64,000 nucleotides of DNA from Flagellimonas abyssi (GCF_019457905.1 NZ_JAHZSV010000005.1:186001-250000); one strand, 5' to 3'. Shown: positions 38,675-48,013, numbered from the stretch's first letter. The notes: a model not told the origin generated them from the sequence alone. Program-made: numbers and translations.

Positions 38675-39910
38675 CTATAATTCATAAATAGTCAGCCCGC
38701 TACGGAGCTTAGGTTCAATATACGTGCTTTTTGGGGGCATTACCAAACCTGCGTCGGCAATTGCCTTGATTTCTTCAACTGTTGTAGGAACCAGACTGAA
38801 ACCCACCGCATAGCTGCCCGAATCCACTAAATCCTTCATTTGAATCAGGTTGTTTTTGCCATAACCGTAGCAAATCCGTTTATCGTTCCTTAGGTCTGTG
38901 ATGCCCAAAATAGGCTCTAAAATGGTTTTGTACAGAATCTGGGTGTCCAATTTGCTCAACGCATCGGTAAATTCGTGGTTCGTTTGCCTGAGATGTAGCG
39001 TATAGAACTCGCCAGCCAAATACATACTGAATTCGTGCTTTTTGGATGGTTTGCACAGTCCGTCCTCCCTTTTTTCTATTCTGAAATGCTCGTCCAACTG
39101 GATCAGAAACTCCTTTTTTGAATAGCCGTTCAAATCTTTGACCATTCGGTTGAACTCAGAGATTCGCATTTGAGATTCAGGAATCAGGTAGGCCATAAAA
39201 TAGTTGTATGCCTCTTCTCCTGTGTGATTCTCATTTTCGGACATTTTTAGGTCTGCCAACAAGCTGGAAGATGCACTACGGTGGTGTCCATCCGCAATAT
39301 AAAGCGCGTTGAGTTCGCCAAAGGCCCTTTCCAGTTTTTCAATCCCTTCGGGATACGAGATTTTCCAAAGTTTATGGTTCACCCTGTCCGTAGTGGTGAA
39401 ATCGTATTCGGGCTTACGTTCGATTTTACGCTGAAAGATTTCATCCACCGTTTTATTATCCTCATAGGTCATTAAAACAGGCTCCGCATTAAAGCCTACC
39501 GTATGCAGATAGTCCGCAAAAAGTTCTTCACGGTCCTGAATGGTGTCCTCGTGTTTTTTGATGACATTATTTCGGTAATCATCGACACTGCAGGCGCAAA
39601 AGAATCCCAGGCTCTTAAAATCATCCTTTTCAATTTGATATAAATAAAAGCTGGGCTCCTCATCTTTCTGAAAGATGTTTTCCTCCAAAAACTCCAAATA
39701 TCGATTGTGAACCAAACCAAACCGTTCTTTTCCTTTGATAGTCTTTTCAAACTTGAAACCTGGGTTGATGATGTGCAAAAACGAGAACGGGTTATACTGT
39801 AATATCGCTTTCAGCTCCTCTTTGGAATATTCTTCGTAGGAACGCGATGCTACAAAAAAAGCTTTGTCCTTTGTGGGGCGAATGGCCTTAAAAGGTTTTA
39901 TAATGGCCAT
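38675..39910 (-). CDS. DUF1015-family protein
   Basis: 411 residues, soluble, no signal. Family landmarks are AIIKPFKAIRPTKD, YEEYSKEELKAILQYNPFSF, and especially LYIADGHHRSASS, a DGHHR motif shared with ParB/sulfiredoxin-like nucleotide-binding proteins. Some relatives of that fold are free-serine kinases, so a small-molecule kinase role is possible but unproven. In other Bacteroidota the family is often close to serine biosynthesis genes, which are not in this window. Confidence 0.85.
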   Translation of the reverse strand: MAIIKPFKAIRPTKDKAFFVASRSYEEYSKEELKAILQYNPFSFLHIINPGFKFEKTIKGKERFGLVHNRYLEFLEENIFQKDEEPSFYLYQIEKDDFKSLGFFCACSVDDYRNNVIKKHEDTIQDREELFADYLHTVGFNAEPVLMTYEDNKTVDEIFQRKIERKPEYDFTTTDRVNHKLWKISYPEGIEKLERAFGELNALYIADGHHRSASSSLLADLKMSENENHTGEEAYNYFMAYLIPESQMRISEFNRMVKDLNGYSKKEFLIQLDEHFRIEKREDGLCKPSKKHEFSMYLAGEFYTLHLRQTNHEFTDALSKLDTQILYKTILEPILGITDLRNDKRICYGYGKNNLIQMKDLVDSGSYAVGFSLVPTTVEEIKAIADAGLVMPPKSTYIEPKLRSGLTIYEL

Positions 39911-39992
39911 GAAATTCGTTATCTAGTTAGAAGGCATGCTTGCCCTTGTAATTAATTATTGCTACTTAAATTTAGAACACTTAGTGTTTTTT

Positions 39993-40087
39993 GTCATTTC
40001 GAAAGTCCCGATAGCTATCGGGATGAGAAATCTCTTTATAGGTTTAAAGTTAAGAGATTCCTCGTCGCATTGCTTTGTCGGAATGAC
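39993..40087. repeat. MITE-like inverted-repeat element, copy 1
   Basis: 95 bases with terminal inverted repeats GTCATTTCGA (39993-40002) and TCGGAATGAC (40078-40087). Inside are a perfect palindrome CCCGATAGCTATCGGG (40007-40022), GAGAAATCTC and GAGATTCCTC. A related element with the same ends and inner boxes is at 46065-46144. It carries no coding capacity and lies between the DUF1015 gene and the dehydrogenase gene. Confidence 0.88.
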
Positions 40088-40105
40088 GACCACCTTCCTT
40101 GAATC

Positions 40106-40993
40106 CTATTTGAATTGTGCGGAAACGTTTTCCGCTTTTCTGGATTCGGAATAATCGTAAAAGCCTTCGCCCGATTTCACGCCCAATTTACCTGCCATAA
40201 CCATATTGACGAGTAGGGGGCACGGAGCGTATTTAGGGTTTTTGAATCCATCGTACATCACATTTAAAATGGAAAGGCATACATCCAACCCAATAAAATC
40301 GGCCAATTGGAGCGGCCCCATGGGGTGTGCCATACCCAATTTCATTACGGTATCGATTTCTTCAACGCCAGCCACGCCATTGTACAAGGTTTCTATGGAT
40401 TCGTTGATCATGGGCATCAAAATACGATTGGCCACAAATCCTGGGTAATCGTTTACCTCGGTCGGGGTTTTGCCCAATTTTTTGGACAGCTCCATGATGG
40501 TCTCCGTGACTTCGTCCGAAGTACTGTACCCACGAATGATTTCCACCAACTTCATAATGGGTACAGGATTCATAAAGTGCATTCCGATCACTTTTTCGGG
40601 ACGATTGGTGGCAGCTCCAATCTGCGTGATGGAAATAGAGGAGGTATTGGTGGCCAAAATGGCTTCTGCTTTGCAGACTTCATCCAAGTCCCTGAAAATC
40701 TTCAGTTTGATGTCCAAGTTCTCCGTTGCGGCTTCAACTACTAAATCTGAATCAGAAACCCCTTCTTTAAAGTTGGTATAGGTGGTAATATTGGACAACG
40801 TAGCTTCCTTTTTAGTCCCATCAATGACTTCTTTGGAAATCATTCGGTCTAAATTCTTTGTAATGGTCGCCATTCCTTTGTCCAAGGATGCCTGAGAAAT
40901 ATCCACAAGGTTGACTTTATATCCGTTTTGGGCAAAAACATGGGCGATTCCGTTACCCATGGTTCCAGCACCGATAACTGCTATTTGTTCCAT
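40106..40993 (-). CDS. 3-hydroxyacyl-CoA dehydrogenase (3-hydroxybutyryl-CoA dehydrogenase type)
   Basis: 295 residues. The Rossmann motif is VIGAGTMGNGIAHVFAQNG, the acyl-CoA-side motif with the catalytic His is VIGMHFMNPVPIMKLVEIIRG, then EVNDYPGFVANRILMPM with a conserved Asn region. It oxidises 3-hydroxyacyl-CoA with NAD in fatty-acid or butanoate metabolism. It stands alone here without thiolase or crotonase genes. Confidence 0.95.
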   Translation of the reverse strand: MEQIAVIGAGTMGNGIAHVFAQNGYKVNLVDISQASLDKGMATITKNLDRMISKEVIDGTKKEATLSNITTYTNFKEGVSDSDLVVEAATENLDIKLKIFRDLDEVCKAEAILATNTSSISITQIGAATNRPEKVIGMHFMNPVPIMKLVEIIRGYSTSDEVTETIMELSKKLGKTPTEVNDYPGFVANRILMPMINESIETLYNGVAGVEEIDTVMKLGMAHPMGPLQLADFIGLDVCLSILNVMYDGFKNPKYAPCPLLVNMVMAGKLGVKSGEGFYDYSESRKAENVSAQFK

Positions 40994-41011
40994 AGTATAG
41001 TATTTAAAACT

Positions 41012-41045
41012 GTTGTCAGTTCAAAAAAAAACAGAGAATGACAAC
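41012..41045. repeat. Short inverted repeat with GTCA/TGAC ends
   Basis: GTTGTCAGTTC (41012-41022) and GAATGACAAC (41036-41045) form a near-perfect stem around an A-rich centre. The ends resemble those of the MITE-like elements, so it may be a deleted remnant. It lies between two minus-strand genes and lacks a T tract, so it is not a standard terminator. Confidence 0.5.
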
Positions 41046-41047
41046 GA

Positions 41048-42013
41048 TTATTGATCAAAAGATTCTATTATCTGAAGGGCTACGCGTAGGGCGTTGGTGC
41101 CTTGTTCCAAACTTACGATTGGCGTGGTATCGTTGTTGATGGCATCTGCAAAGGTTTCCAGCTCATCCAAAATGGCGTTGTTTACGTCTATTTCAGGATT
41201 TTCAAAATAGATCTGCTTTTTCTCGCCTTCCGCATTTTGAAGGATCATATCAAAATCCCCAGGCTTTTCTGGAGCGTCCTTCATTTTTACCACTTCAACT
41301 TTTTTCTCCAAGAAATCCACCGAGATGTAGGCATCACGTTGAAAGAAGCGGGATTTTCGCATATTTTTCAAAGAGATTCTGCTGGCAGTAAGGTTGGCCA
41401 CGCAGCCATTTTTGAACTGTATGCGTGCATTGGCGATATCGGGAGACTGACTTATCACGGAGACCCCGCTTGCGTTAATTTTTTCCACTTCGGAAGGAAC
41501 AACGCTCAAAATGGCATCGATGTCGTGTATCATCAAGTCCAACACTACAGGCACATCGGTTCCGCGGGGATTAAATTCCGCCAGACGATGCGTTTCGATG
41601 AACATGGGGTTCTCAATTTTGTTCTTTACCGCCAAAAATGCGGGGTTAAAGCGCTCCACATGTCCAACTTGCCCTTTTACATTGTGTTTTTTGGAAAGCT
41701 CCAATAATTCTTCAGCTTCCTCAAGCGTATTGGTAATTGGTTTTTCTATGAAGATATGCTTGCCTTTTTGGGTGGCTTTTTTGGCACAATCAAAATGCGA
41801 CAAGGTAGGTGTTACAATATCAACAACATCCACGGCATCCATCAAATTATTGATGTTATCGTAGTGGGTATACCCAAATTCTGCCGCTACTTTTTTTGCA
41901 TTGATTTCATCTGGATCATAAAACCCGACGAGTTCGTATTTATCTGATTGGTTTAAGAGCCTTAGGTGTATTTTTCCTAAATGTCCCGCTCCCAGGACAC
42001 CAACTTTTAGCAT
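41048..42013 (-). CDS. Gfo/Idh/MocA-family oxidoreductase
   Basis: 321 residues from ATG 42013 (MLKVGVLGAGHLGKIHLRLL), preferred over an upstream ATG at 42058 because the Rossmann strand should be near the N-terminus. It has the family EKP motif in HIFIEKPITNTLEEAEELL, and a C-terminal alpha/beta domain with DLMIHDIDAILSVV. It is an NAD(P)-dependent sugar or related dehydrogenase of unknown substrate. The 54 bases to the next gene hold the small inverted repeat. Confidence 0.9.
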   Translation of the reverse strand: MLKVGVLGAGHLGKIHLRLLNQSDKYELVGFYDPDEINAKKVAAEFGYTHYDNINNLMDAVDVVDIVTPTLSHFDCAKKATQKGKHIFIEKPITNTLEEAEELLELSKKHNVKGQVGHVERFNPAFLAVKNKIENPMFIETHRLAEFNPRGTDVPVVLDLMIHDIDAILSVVPSEVEKINASGVSVISQSPDIANARIQFKNGCVANLTASRISLKNMRKSRFFQRDAYISVDFLEKKVEVVKMKDAPEKPGDFDMILQNAEGEKKQIYFENPEIDVNNAILDELETFADAINNDTTPIVSLEQGTNALRVALQIIESFDQ

Positions 42014-42127
42014 AATACCTGTTTTGGTCAAAAATACGGATATGATGTCAGTTTCCATAAATTTTTGAACGGAACTAAGGGGATATTTTTAGGAACTTTA
42101 TAAATTCGTGCCACCAGACCACAGACC

Positions 42128-42769
42128 ATGAAGGATACACTCAAACATAGGGGAATGCGCAAGAACTTGGCCGATATAGTTGCTGCCAAAGGAGTTACCG
42201 ACAATAAGGTACTTGATGCTATAAAAACGATACCGAGACACTTGTTTTTGGATAGTAGCTTTGAGGACCATGCGTATCAGGATAAGGCGTTTCCCATTGG
42301 GGCTGACCAGACCATTTCACAACCTTATACTGTGGCTTTTCAAACAGAATTATTGGAAGTGAAGCCCAATGCCAAAATTTTGGAAATTGGTACGGGGAGC
42401 GGGTATCAAACGGCTGTTTTAATGCATTTACGCGCTAAGGTTTATACTATTGAACGTCAGTTGGAACTGTTCAAGACCACCAGCTTATTTTTTAATAAAA
42501 TGCATTACCGTCCCAAGAAAATGATTTTTGGTGATGGTTACAAAGGATTGCCTGAAGAAGCTCCTTTTGATGGTATTATCGTAACCGCTGGGGCTCCTGA
42601 AGTACCAAGGCCTCTAATGGCTCAATTGAAAGTAGGGGGCAGGTTGGTGATTCCCGTGGGGACAGATGAACAAATCATGACTTTGTTCGTACGAAAATCT
42701 GAAAAGGAATTTGAAAAGAAGGAATTCGGTTCGTTCCGTTTTGTGCCCTTGCTGGAAGACAAGAACTAG
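42128..42769 (+). CDS. pcm: Protein-L-isoaspartate O-methyltransferase
   Basis: 213 residues; it repairs isoaspartyl damage in proteins by SAM-dependent methylation. Signatures are [20 protein letters not shown], the [15 protein letters not shown] motif, [15 protein letters not shown] for SAM, and [17 protein letters not shown]. It is convergent with smpB, and their stop codons share the four bases CTAG at 42766-42769. Confidence 0.96.
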   Translation: MKDTLKHRGMRKNLADIVAAKGVTDNKVLDAIKTIPRHLFLDSSFEDHAYQDKAFPIGADQTISQPYTVAFQTELLEVKPNAKILEIGTGSGYQTAVLMHLRAKVYTIERQLELFKTTSLFFNKMHYRPKKMIFGDGYKGLPEEAPFDGIIVTAGAPEVPRPLMAQLKVGGRLVIPVGTDEQIMTLFVRKSEKEFEKKEFGSFRFVPLLEDKN

Positions 42770-43227
42770 TTGTTGAAACTTTTTTTGATTCGGTCCAAGT
42801 TCCGTTTGCTATCACGGCTTTTGATGGTTTCCCGTTTATCATACAACTTTTTACCCTTGGCCAGGCCAATGTTCATCTTGGCGAGACCTCTATCATTTAT
42901 AAAAACCTTCAGCGGGACAATGGTGAGCCCTGTGGTGGCCACTTCTTTATGGAGCTTTTTTAGTTCCCGCTTGTTCAGCAACAATTTACGTACAGCCTTT
43001 GGAGCGTGGTTGAAATGACTTGCGTGGCTGTATTCATCAATCTGCATGTTGACTACGAACAGTTCCCCTTTGTCATTAAACTCACAAAAACTTTGTGAAA
43101 TGGAAGCCTTGCCCTCTCGAAGTGATTTTATTTCGGTACCACCTAAAACAATACCTGCCATGTAGGTGTCCAGAATTTCGTAATCGAATCGGGCCCTTCT
43201 ATTTTTTATGTTGATATTTTTCTGCAT
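42766..43227 (-). CDS. smpB: SsrA-binding protein SmpB
   Basis: 153 residues from ATG 43227 ([19 protein letters not shown]); an ATG 9 bases upstream is also possible. It binds tmRNA and brings it to stalled ribosomes. Signatures are [56 protein letters not shown] [19 protein letters not shown], and the basic tail [19 protein letters not shown]. No tmRNA gene is in the window. Confidence 0.97.
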   Translation of the reverse strand: MQKNINIKNRRARFDYEILDTYMAGIVLGGTEIKSLREGKASISQSFCEFNDKGELFVVNMQIDEYSHASHFNHAPKAVRKLLLNKRELKKLHKEVATTGLTIVPLKVFINDRGLAKMNIGLAKGKKLYDKRETIKSRDSKRNLDRIKKSFNN

Positions 43228-43307
43228 CGTGGACAAAAATATAAACTCTTTGCCAAGAAAATTGTAATGTTACACTAGATTTTACGAATAACTACCAAAA
43301 CCAACTC

Positions 43308-44045
43308 ATGAAAAGAATTTTAATTCCTCTGATACTTGTTTTTGTCATCGCATGCAAGCAAGAATCCAAAAAAGAATTGACAGTGCAGCAAATCGTGGAT
43401 AATTCCATTGCCGATAGCGGAGGAAAACGTTTTGACGAGTACAGAGTGACTTTTGATTTTAGGGACAAAGGTTATGTTTCTGAAAATATGGATGGGCAAC
43501 GTGTATATAAACGTATCTCAGATTTGGACTCCACTACCATTATTGATGTGAAACGAGGAGACGATTTTGAACGTTATATGAACGATTCTTTGGTGATGGT
43601 CCACGATACCATGGCGGTGAAATATGCCAATTCCATCAACTCGGTGCATTATTTTGTGCGGTTGCCCTATGGATTGAACGATGCAGCCGTCAACAAAGAA
43701 CTTTTGGGCAAGGAGACTATCAAAAACAAAGAATATTACAAAGTAAAGGTAACGTTTGACCAACAGGGCGGGGGTGAAGATTTTGAGGATACTTATCTGT
43801 ATTGGTTTGATAAAGAATCATTTAAACCTGATTATTTAGCGTATGACTTTCATGTGAACGGAGGTGGTCAACGCTTTAGAAAAGCTTACAATGAACGCTA
43901 TATCAACGGTATTCGATTTGTAGATTACGAAAATTATAAACCTAAGAAAGAAGGAGCGTCTATTTTGGACATTGGAAAGTTGTACAACGAAGGTGAGCTT
44001 GAACTCTTAAGTAAAATTGAGCTCAAAAATATTGTGGTAGAATAA
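43308..44045 (+). CDS. Lipoprotein of the DUF6503 type
   Basis: 245 residues. A short signal (MKRILIPLILVFVIAC) ends in a lipobox. The mature part starts KQESKKELTVQQIVDNSIAD, contains FDFRDKGYVSENM, a central VHYFVRLPYGLND, and LYWFDKESFKPDYLAY, reminiscent of beta-rich LolA/DUF6503 proteins of Flavobacteriia that may bind lipid or carry envelope components. No catalytic residues are evident. It converges with the histidine phosphatase gene with only 2 bases between the stop codons. The family name is from memory; function unknown. Confidence 0.75.
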   Translation: MKRILIPLILVFVIACKQESKKELTVQQIVDNSIADSGGKRFDEYRVTFDFRDKGYVSENMDGQRVYKRISDLDSTTIIDVKRGDDFERYMNDSLVMVHDTMAVKYANSINSVHYFVRLPYGLNDAAVNKELLGKETIKNKEYYKVKVTFDQQGGGEDFEDTYLYWFDKESFKPDYLAYDFHVNGGGQRFRKAYNERYINGIRFVDYENYKPKKEGASILDIGKLYNEGELELLSKIELKNIVVE

Positions 44046-44047
44046 AC

Positions 44048-44572
44048 CTAGTCCATTTTTAAACGAATATCGGTCGGTACCCCATCAATGATTCGTACGA
44101 TGAACAGACTGGCATTGTCAGAATCGTCCATTGGGCCGTACTTTTCCACTCCAATTACTTTGTTTACAAGCATTGGTGTAGTGTTGCTATGTCCAACGAC
44201 CAAAACATTTTTACCTTCATTGATCAATTTGAACTCTTCCACATCAAATGTGCTGGGATCATAGTATGTAATGTCAATATCTTTTTTTACAGAAGTTGGA
44301 GCAGCCGTCATTGAGGTGCGCTCGTAATTGGTAGAATATACCATGTCCAAAGGAATGGCATCAAAAACTTCGGCCCAACGAATGGCCCTATCCAACCCAT
44401 CTTGATTGAGCTCTGGATCCGCGTTTTCTGGGTCGGTTCTATCTTTTTCTGCATGTCTAATAAAATAGAAGGTGGAAATAATAGGATCTTCCCCAATTTT
44501 CGTATCTTTTTTGCAGCTGACTATTCCAAAGAATATAAATGCAAGTATAATTAGAGGTTTGATGGTTCGCAT
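44048..44572 (-). CDS. Histidine-phosphatase-family lipoprotein
   Basis: 174 residues from ATG 44572 (MRTIKPLIILAFIFFGIVSC, lipoprotein signal); an ATG at 44584 is an alternative. The phosphoglycerate-mutase-like domain has the catalytic RHA motif in TFYFIRHAEKDRTD, VYSTNYERTSMTAAP, and the second His in NVLVVGHSNTTPMLV. It is a periplasm-facing phosphatase of unknown substrate, resembling SixA-type small histidine phosphatases. Its neighbours are other envelope proteins. Confidence 0.88.
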   Translation of the reverse strand: MRTIKPLIILAFIFFGIVSCKKDTKIGEDPIISTFYFIRHAEKDRTDPENADPELNQDGLDRAIRWAEVFDAIPLDMVYSTNYERTSMTAAPTSVKKDIDITYYDPSTFDVEEFKLINEGKNVLVVGHSNTTPMLVNKVIGVEKYGPMDDSDNASLFIVRIIDGVPTDIRLKMD

Positions 44573-44645
44573 GGTTCTATTCAAAGTTCACGAGTGTTTT
44601 TTAGATAATTAGCCTAAAAGTAACGTTTAATTTTCATTTTCTCGT

Positions 44646-46049
44646 ATGCCAAAATATTTGGTTTGTTTGTTTATAATGGCAATTTACATGACAAGCTGGG
44701 CACAAGAGCCCGTTCTGCCATCTGATTTTAGACAACATTCGTTAACACAGTTCAATGCAGGTTTATTTAATCCTACCTATGCTTTGGATTGGAACAATCC
44801 GAACTCCCTTTCGGTATGGACGCGTTGGCAATGGCAAACAATCGATGGGGACCCGACGACCATTTTTGCCAATTATACGCATCAGTTCAATACTTCATCG
44901 GGGGCATCGATAGGATTTTTACAGCACAATACGGGTATATTTTTGTTTACAGGGGGTAATTTGAATTTTTCCCAAGGCTTTGAACTTGATGAGGGAATCA
45001 AGTTAATGGCGGGCTTGAATACATTCGTCTATCAACAAACAGTGGCGGATGAGCAATATGTTCCAGATGATCAGTTGGACCCCATTGCCTTGGAGGATTT
45101 GGAGGGACTTAAGGTTCAATTTTCCCCCGGACTGCGGTTGTTGGTAAATAGATTCAGTGCTGGGATAGCTTTTGAAAATGCCATCGGATTCAATATTTCA
45201 GGAAACGACAGCGGCAGTGTGGGCAACTTTCAGAGCATTACGGGTACATTGAGCAATGATTTTCCAGTTGAACTTTCCCCAGGTCTTGGCGCGAGCTATA
45301 TTCGCCCGGTACTCTATGTCAAAACGGTGCCTAATGCCGATACCCAATTTGGACTGAATGGATTGTTTTCCACATCTAGATTCTGGGTACAGGGCGGTTA
45401 TAATAGCTTTTACGGTCCATCAGGTGGTTTAGGGGTTACCATCGCAAAATCCTTTTCTATTGGTGGGCTGATGGAATTTGGAACCGATGGTTCTCTTGTA
45501 GAGGAAGAACCCTCCATAGAAATATTGGCCTCCTATCATTTTGGAAAAACAAAACCGAAGATAAAGAAGATTGAAGAATCGAATACGCTTGAAGAAGAGG
45601 TCGAGAGACAAAGGTTGGAGCAGGAACAAAGGGAGCTTGAAGCCAGGAGACGGATAGAACGAGAGAAGGATTCCTTGGCAGAGGTTCAACGCCTCAAAGA
45701 GCAAATGGAACTACAAAGAAAGAAGGATAGTATTGAGCGCCTTCAAAATCAGACAGTAGAGGTGAAGCCCAATGAAAGATACGAGGAAGTTGAAAATGAA
45801 GACGGTCTGGAACCTGGCTTTTATCTGATTGCCAATGTATACGGCACCAAAAAGTACTTCGACAACTTTATGAAGACACTACGGGAGAAGGGTATGGAAC
45901 CGAAATCTTTTTATAGGAGCTTCAACAAGTACAATTATGTGTATCTGGAACGATACAATACCATGGATGAGGCCAGAAAAGCCCGCGACAGCAAGTTTTT
46001 TGGCCAGTATGAGGACAAGACCTGGATTTTTAGGGTGAAGGGTAATTAA
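44646..46049 (+). CDS. PorP/SprF-type outer-membrane protein fused to coiled coil and SPOR-like domain
   Basis: 467 residues. The signal peptide (MPKYLVCLFIMAIYMTSWAQ) is followed by a beta-barrel of the PorP/SprF type of the type IX secretion/gliding system (about 20-305). Landmarks are QFNAGLFNPTYALDWNNPNS, VQFSPGLRLLVNRFSAGIAF and GLGVTIAKSFSIGGLMEFG. Residues about 310-375 are a highly charged coiled coil rich in E, R, Q and K. Residues about 390-467 (YLIANVYGTKKYFDNFMKTL to IFRVKG) look like a SPOR-type domain, a fold that binds peptidoglycan. Barrel, linker and wall binder suggest an anchor from outer membrane to murein. No partner adhesin gene is adjacent. Confidence 0.85.
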   Translation: MPKYLVCLFIMAIYMTSWAQEPVLPSDFRQHSLTQFNAGLFNPTYALDWNNPNSLSVWTRWQWQTIDGDPTTIFANYTHQFNTSSGASIGFLQHNTGIFLFTGGNLNFSQGFELDEGIKLMAGLNTFVYQQTVADEQYVPDDQLDPIALEDLEGLKVQFSPGLRLLVNRFSAGIAFENAIGFNISGNDSGSVGNFQSITGTLSNDFPVELSPGLGASYIRPVLYVKTVPNADTQFGLNGLFSTSRFWVQGGYNSFYGPSGGLGVTIAKSFSIGGLMEFGTDGSLVEEEPSIEILASYHFGKTKPKIKKIEESNTLEEEVERQRLEQEQRELEARRRIEREKDSLAEVQRLKEQMELQRKKDSIERLQNQTVEVKPNERYEEVENEDGLEPGFYLIANVYGTKKYFDNFMKTLREKGMEPKSFYRSFNKYNYVYLERYNTMDEARKARDSKFFGQYEDKTWIFRVKGN

Positions 46050-46064
46050 TTTTTAGGGTATAAT

Positions 46065-46144
46065 ATCATTTCGAACCTGGTGAGAAATCTCTTCTCAAAT
46101 TCAATAATGGGAGATTCCTCGCCGCTTTACTCTGTCGGAATGAC
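46065..46144. repeat. MITE-like inverted-repeat element, copy 2
   Basis: 80 bases with ends ATCATTTCGA and TCGGAATGAC and inner GAGAAATCTCTT and GAGATTCCTC boxes, as in copy 1 at 39993-40087. The central palindrome of copy 1 is missing. It lies between two convergent genes. Confidence 0.85.
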
Positions 46145-46179
46145 AAACGGTTTCAATTTTAAAAGCTGGATAGGTTGCT

Positions 46180-46776
46180 TTACTTTTTAAGCTCCTGTTT
46201 TACCAAAAACTCCAGATACGTAATGGTATTGACCAAATACTTTCGGTCCTGTGTCATGGTGCTCATGGCCACGGCACCTTGAACCATGGTAAACAGTTGC
46301 TTTGCAAATTGTAGTGGGGGGACAGGAAGTTTAATTTCGTTCTGTTTGGCACCATTTTCCAAGATAAGGGCAACTTTTCCTTCAATATCCTTAATGGTTT
46401 CTTTCACGGCCGCGGCCAAAAGCTTGTTGTTGCCTTGGGCATCTATTCCCACGTTCAACAGTGGGCATCCACCCATGGGAAGGGTAAAAACGTCGTACTG
46501 CTTGTAAAAATTCAAAAGGGAATACAATCTGGCCAACGCTTCGGTTCCAGTGCTAAGTTTATCATCAATAGCTTGCAACAACATGTTCCGATTGTGTTCA
46601 AAAGCCGATAGCGCCAGAGCCTCTTTATTTTCAAAATTGCCGTATATGGCCCCTTTGGTAAGCCCTGTGGCCTCGGTAAGGTCGCTCATGCTTGTACCTA
46701 TATAGCCGTGCTTATTGAAAATAGGCGCTACGGTTTCAATAATATAAGCGGTGGTTCGTTCTGCTTTCTTGGACAT
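46180..46776 (-). CDS. TetR-family transcriptional regulator
   Basis: 198 residues. The N-terminal HTH is clear (FNKHGYIGTSMSDLTEATGL, then TKGAIYGNFENKEALALSAF). The C-terminal ligand domain has GGCPLLNVGIDAQGNN, like the AcrR/YxaF-type subgroup, with a Cys that could sense a thiol-reactive compound. It is a single gene; its targets may be itself or the operon upstream (46935-49803), but no operator palindrome is obvious in the 158-base gap. Confidence 0.93.
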   Translation of the reverse strand: MSKKAERTTAYIIETVAPIFNKHGYIGTSMSDLTEATGLTKGAIYGNFENKEALALSAFEHNRNMLLQAIDDKLSTGTEALARLYSLLNFYKQYDVFTLPMGGCPLLNVGIDAQGNNKLLAAAVKETIKDIEGKVALILENGAKQNEIKLPVPPLQFAKQLFTMVQGAVAMSTMTQDRKYLVNTITYLEFLVKQELKK

Positions 46777-46934
46777 GGAATAGGTTGCTGTTGGTCGAAT
46801 CTAAGATATAAAAAATCAAATACTGTTTGGTATTTAAACGGTCAAAACCCTGAATTTTAACATGTTTCTTGGAATAAAATACCTTTCCAATACCCATTTT
46901 GTTTTTGGGTGGAATGATAAAGAATGGAACTTGA

Positions 46935-48005
46935 TCAGTGTTTGGACCAAACCCTTCTTAAGAAATCAATAAAGTTTTGGTTCATAATTTTTTCAATATC
47001 CGTGCTCGTGTAACCTCTCTTCGTCAATAGATCTGGAATTTTTTGAAGATCTGCAATAGTGTCCAGGTCATATGGGCTCTGTTCTTTTCCGAAGGCACCG
47101 TCGAGGTCGGTTCCAATACCAACATGGTCGGTATTCCCTGCCAACTGGCATATGTGATCTATATTATCCACCGCGATTTCCAAGGTCACGTTCATTTCCT
47201 TTGGGGTGGATTTACCACGTACCCAATTGGGAACCATCATCCAGGCATCCAATGCAACGCCGATTACAGCGTCCCGGCTAATAAGCTCTTTGATCTGTTC
47301 ATCGGAAAACTGGCGATTATGGTCCACCAATTCCCTGCAATTATTGTGGCTGGCCCAAACTGGTCCATTGTAGATATCCATGGTCTCCCAAAAGCTTTTA
47401 TCGCAAAGGTGGGTGGCATCCAAGATAATGTTGAGCTCTTCCACTTTTTTGAGCAAATCCTTTCCTTTTTGACCTATTCCTCCCACCGAATCGGTGCCAT
47501 GGGCATAAATCCCAGGACCGTAATGAGCTGGACCGATAGCTCTGAGGCCTGATTCATAGGATTTTTCCAAATAGCTCAAATCTACAATGGAGTCGGCCCC
47601 TTCCAAACTTAAAATATATCCGATAGGTTTTTTTGGTGCATCGCTCTTCCAGAGTTTGAGGTGGGATTCCAAGCCTTGAATATCTTTGATTTGGACCATT
47701 TCACCTGCCGCCTCCATGGTTTTGTACCAAGCCAGTTGCCCTTGCGTTTGTGCCCAAGCTTGATGCTGTGAATGCCAACCAGGTAAGGGACTGCCTTTTT
47801 TTACAAAACGTGCAATTTGGGTGGCCATGCATAGGCCAATGTTGCCTTCTCGCATAGCGGGCAAGGAAACGGTATTCTTGCCTCGGTCCGGTTTGTCCGT
47901 CATTCCCTGTTCACGGTCACGTATTTCGGCAACTGGAAGGGTAAGGTCTCTGTTCCATTCCATGGCGTTCATGGAAAGGTCGAGATGGGCATCAAATATA
48001 AACAT
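46935..48005 (-). CDS. Membrane dipeptidase-like metallopeptidase (peptidase M19)
   Basis: 356 residues, an amidohydrolase-fold enzyme. Zinc ligands appear as FDAHLDLSMNAMEW (HxD), Glu in ILSLEGADSI, His in LDATHLCDKSFW and VWASHNNCREL, and Asp in HVGIGTDLDGAFG. M19 enzymes cleave dipeptides, often with D-residues at the C-terminal side. No signal peptide is visible, so it is probably cytosolic. It follows a RidA gene (8 bases) and a GntP permease, likely one operon for uptake and degradation of a peptide or D-amino-acid compound. Confidence 0.92.
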   Translation of the reverse strand: MFIFDAHLDLSMNAMEWNRDLTLPVAEIRDREQGMTDKPDRGKNTVSLPAMREGNIGLCMATQIARFVKKGSPLPGWHSQHQAWAQTQGQLAWYKTMEAAGEMVQIKDIQGLESHLKLWKSDAPKKPIGYILSLEGADSIVDLSYLEKSYESGLRAIGPAHYGPGIYAHGTDSVGGIGQKGKDLLKKVEELNIILDATHLCDKSFWETMDIYNGPVWASHNNCRELVDHNRQFSDEQIKELISRDAVIGVALDAWMMVPNWVRGKSTPKEMNVTLEIAVDNIDHICQLAGNTDHVGIGTDLDGAFGKEQSPYDLDTIADLQKIPDLLTKRGYTSTDIEKIMNQNFIDFLRRVWSKH

Positions 48006-48013
48006 GAGGGGTT

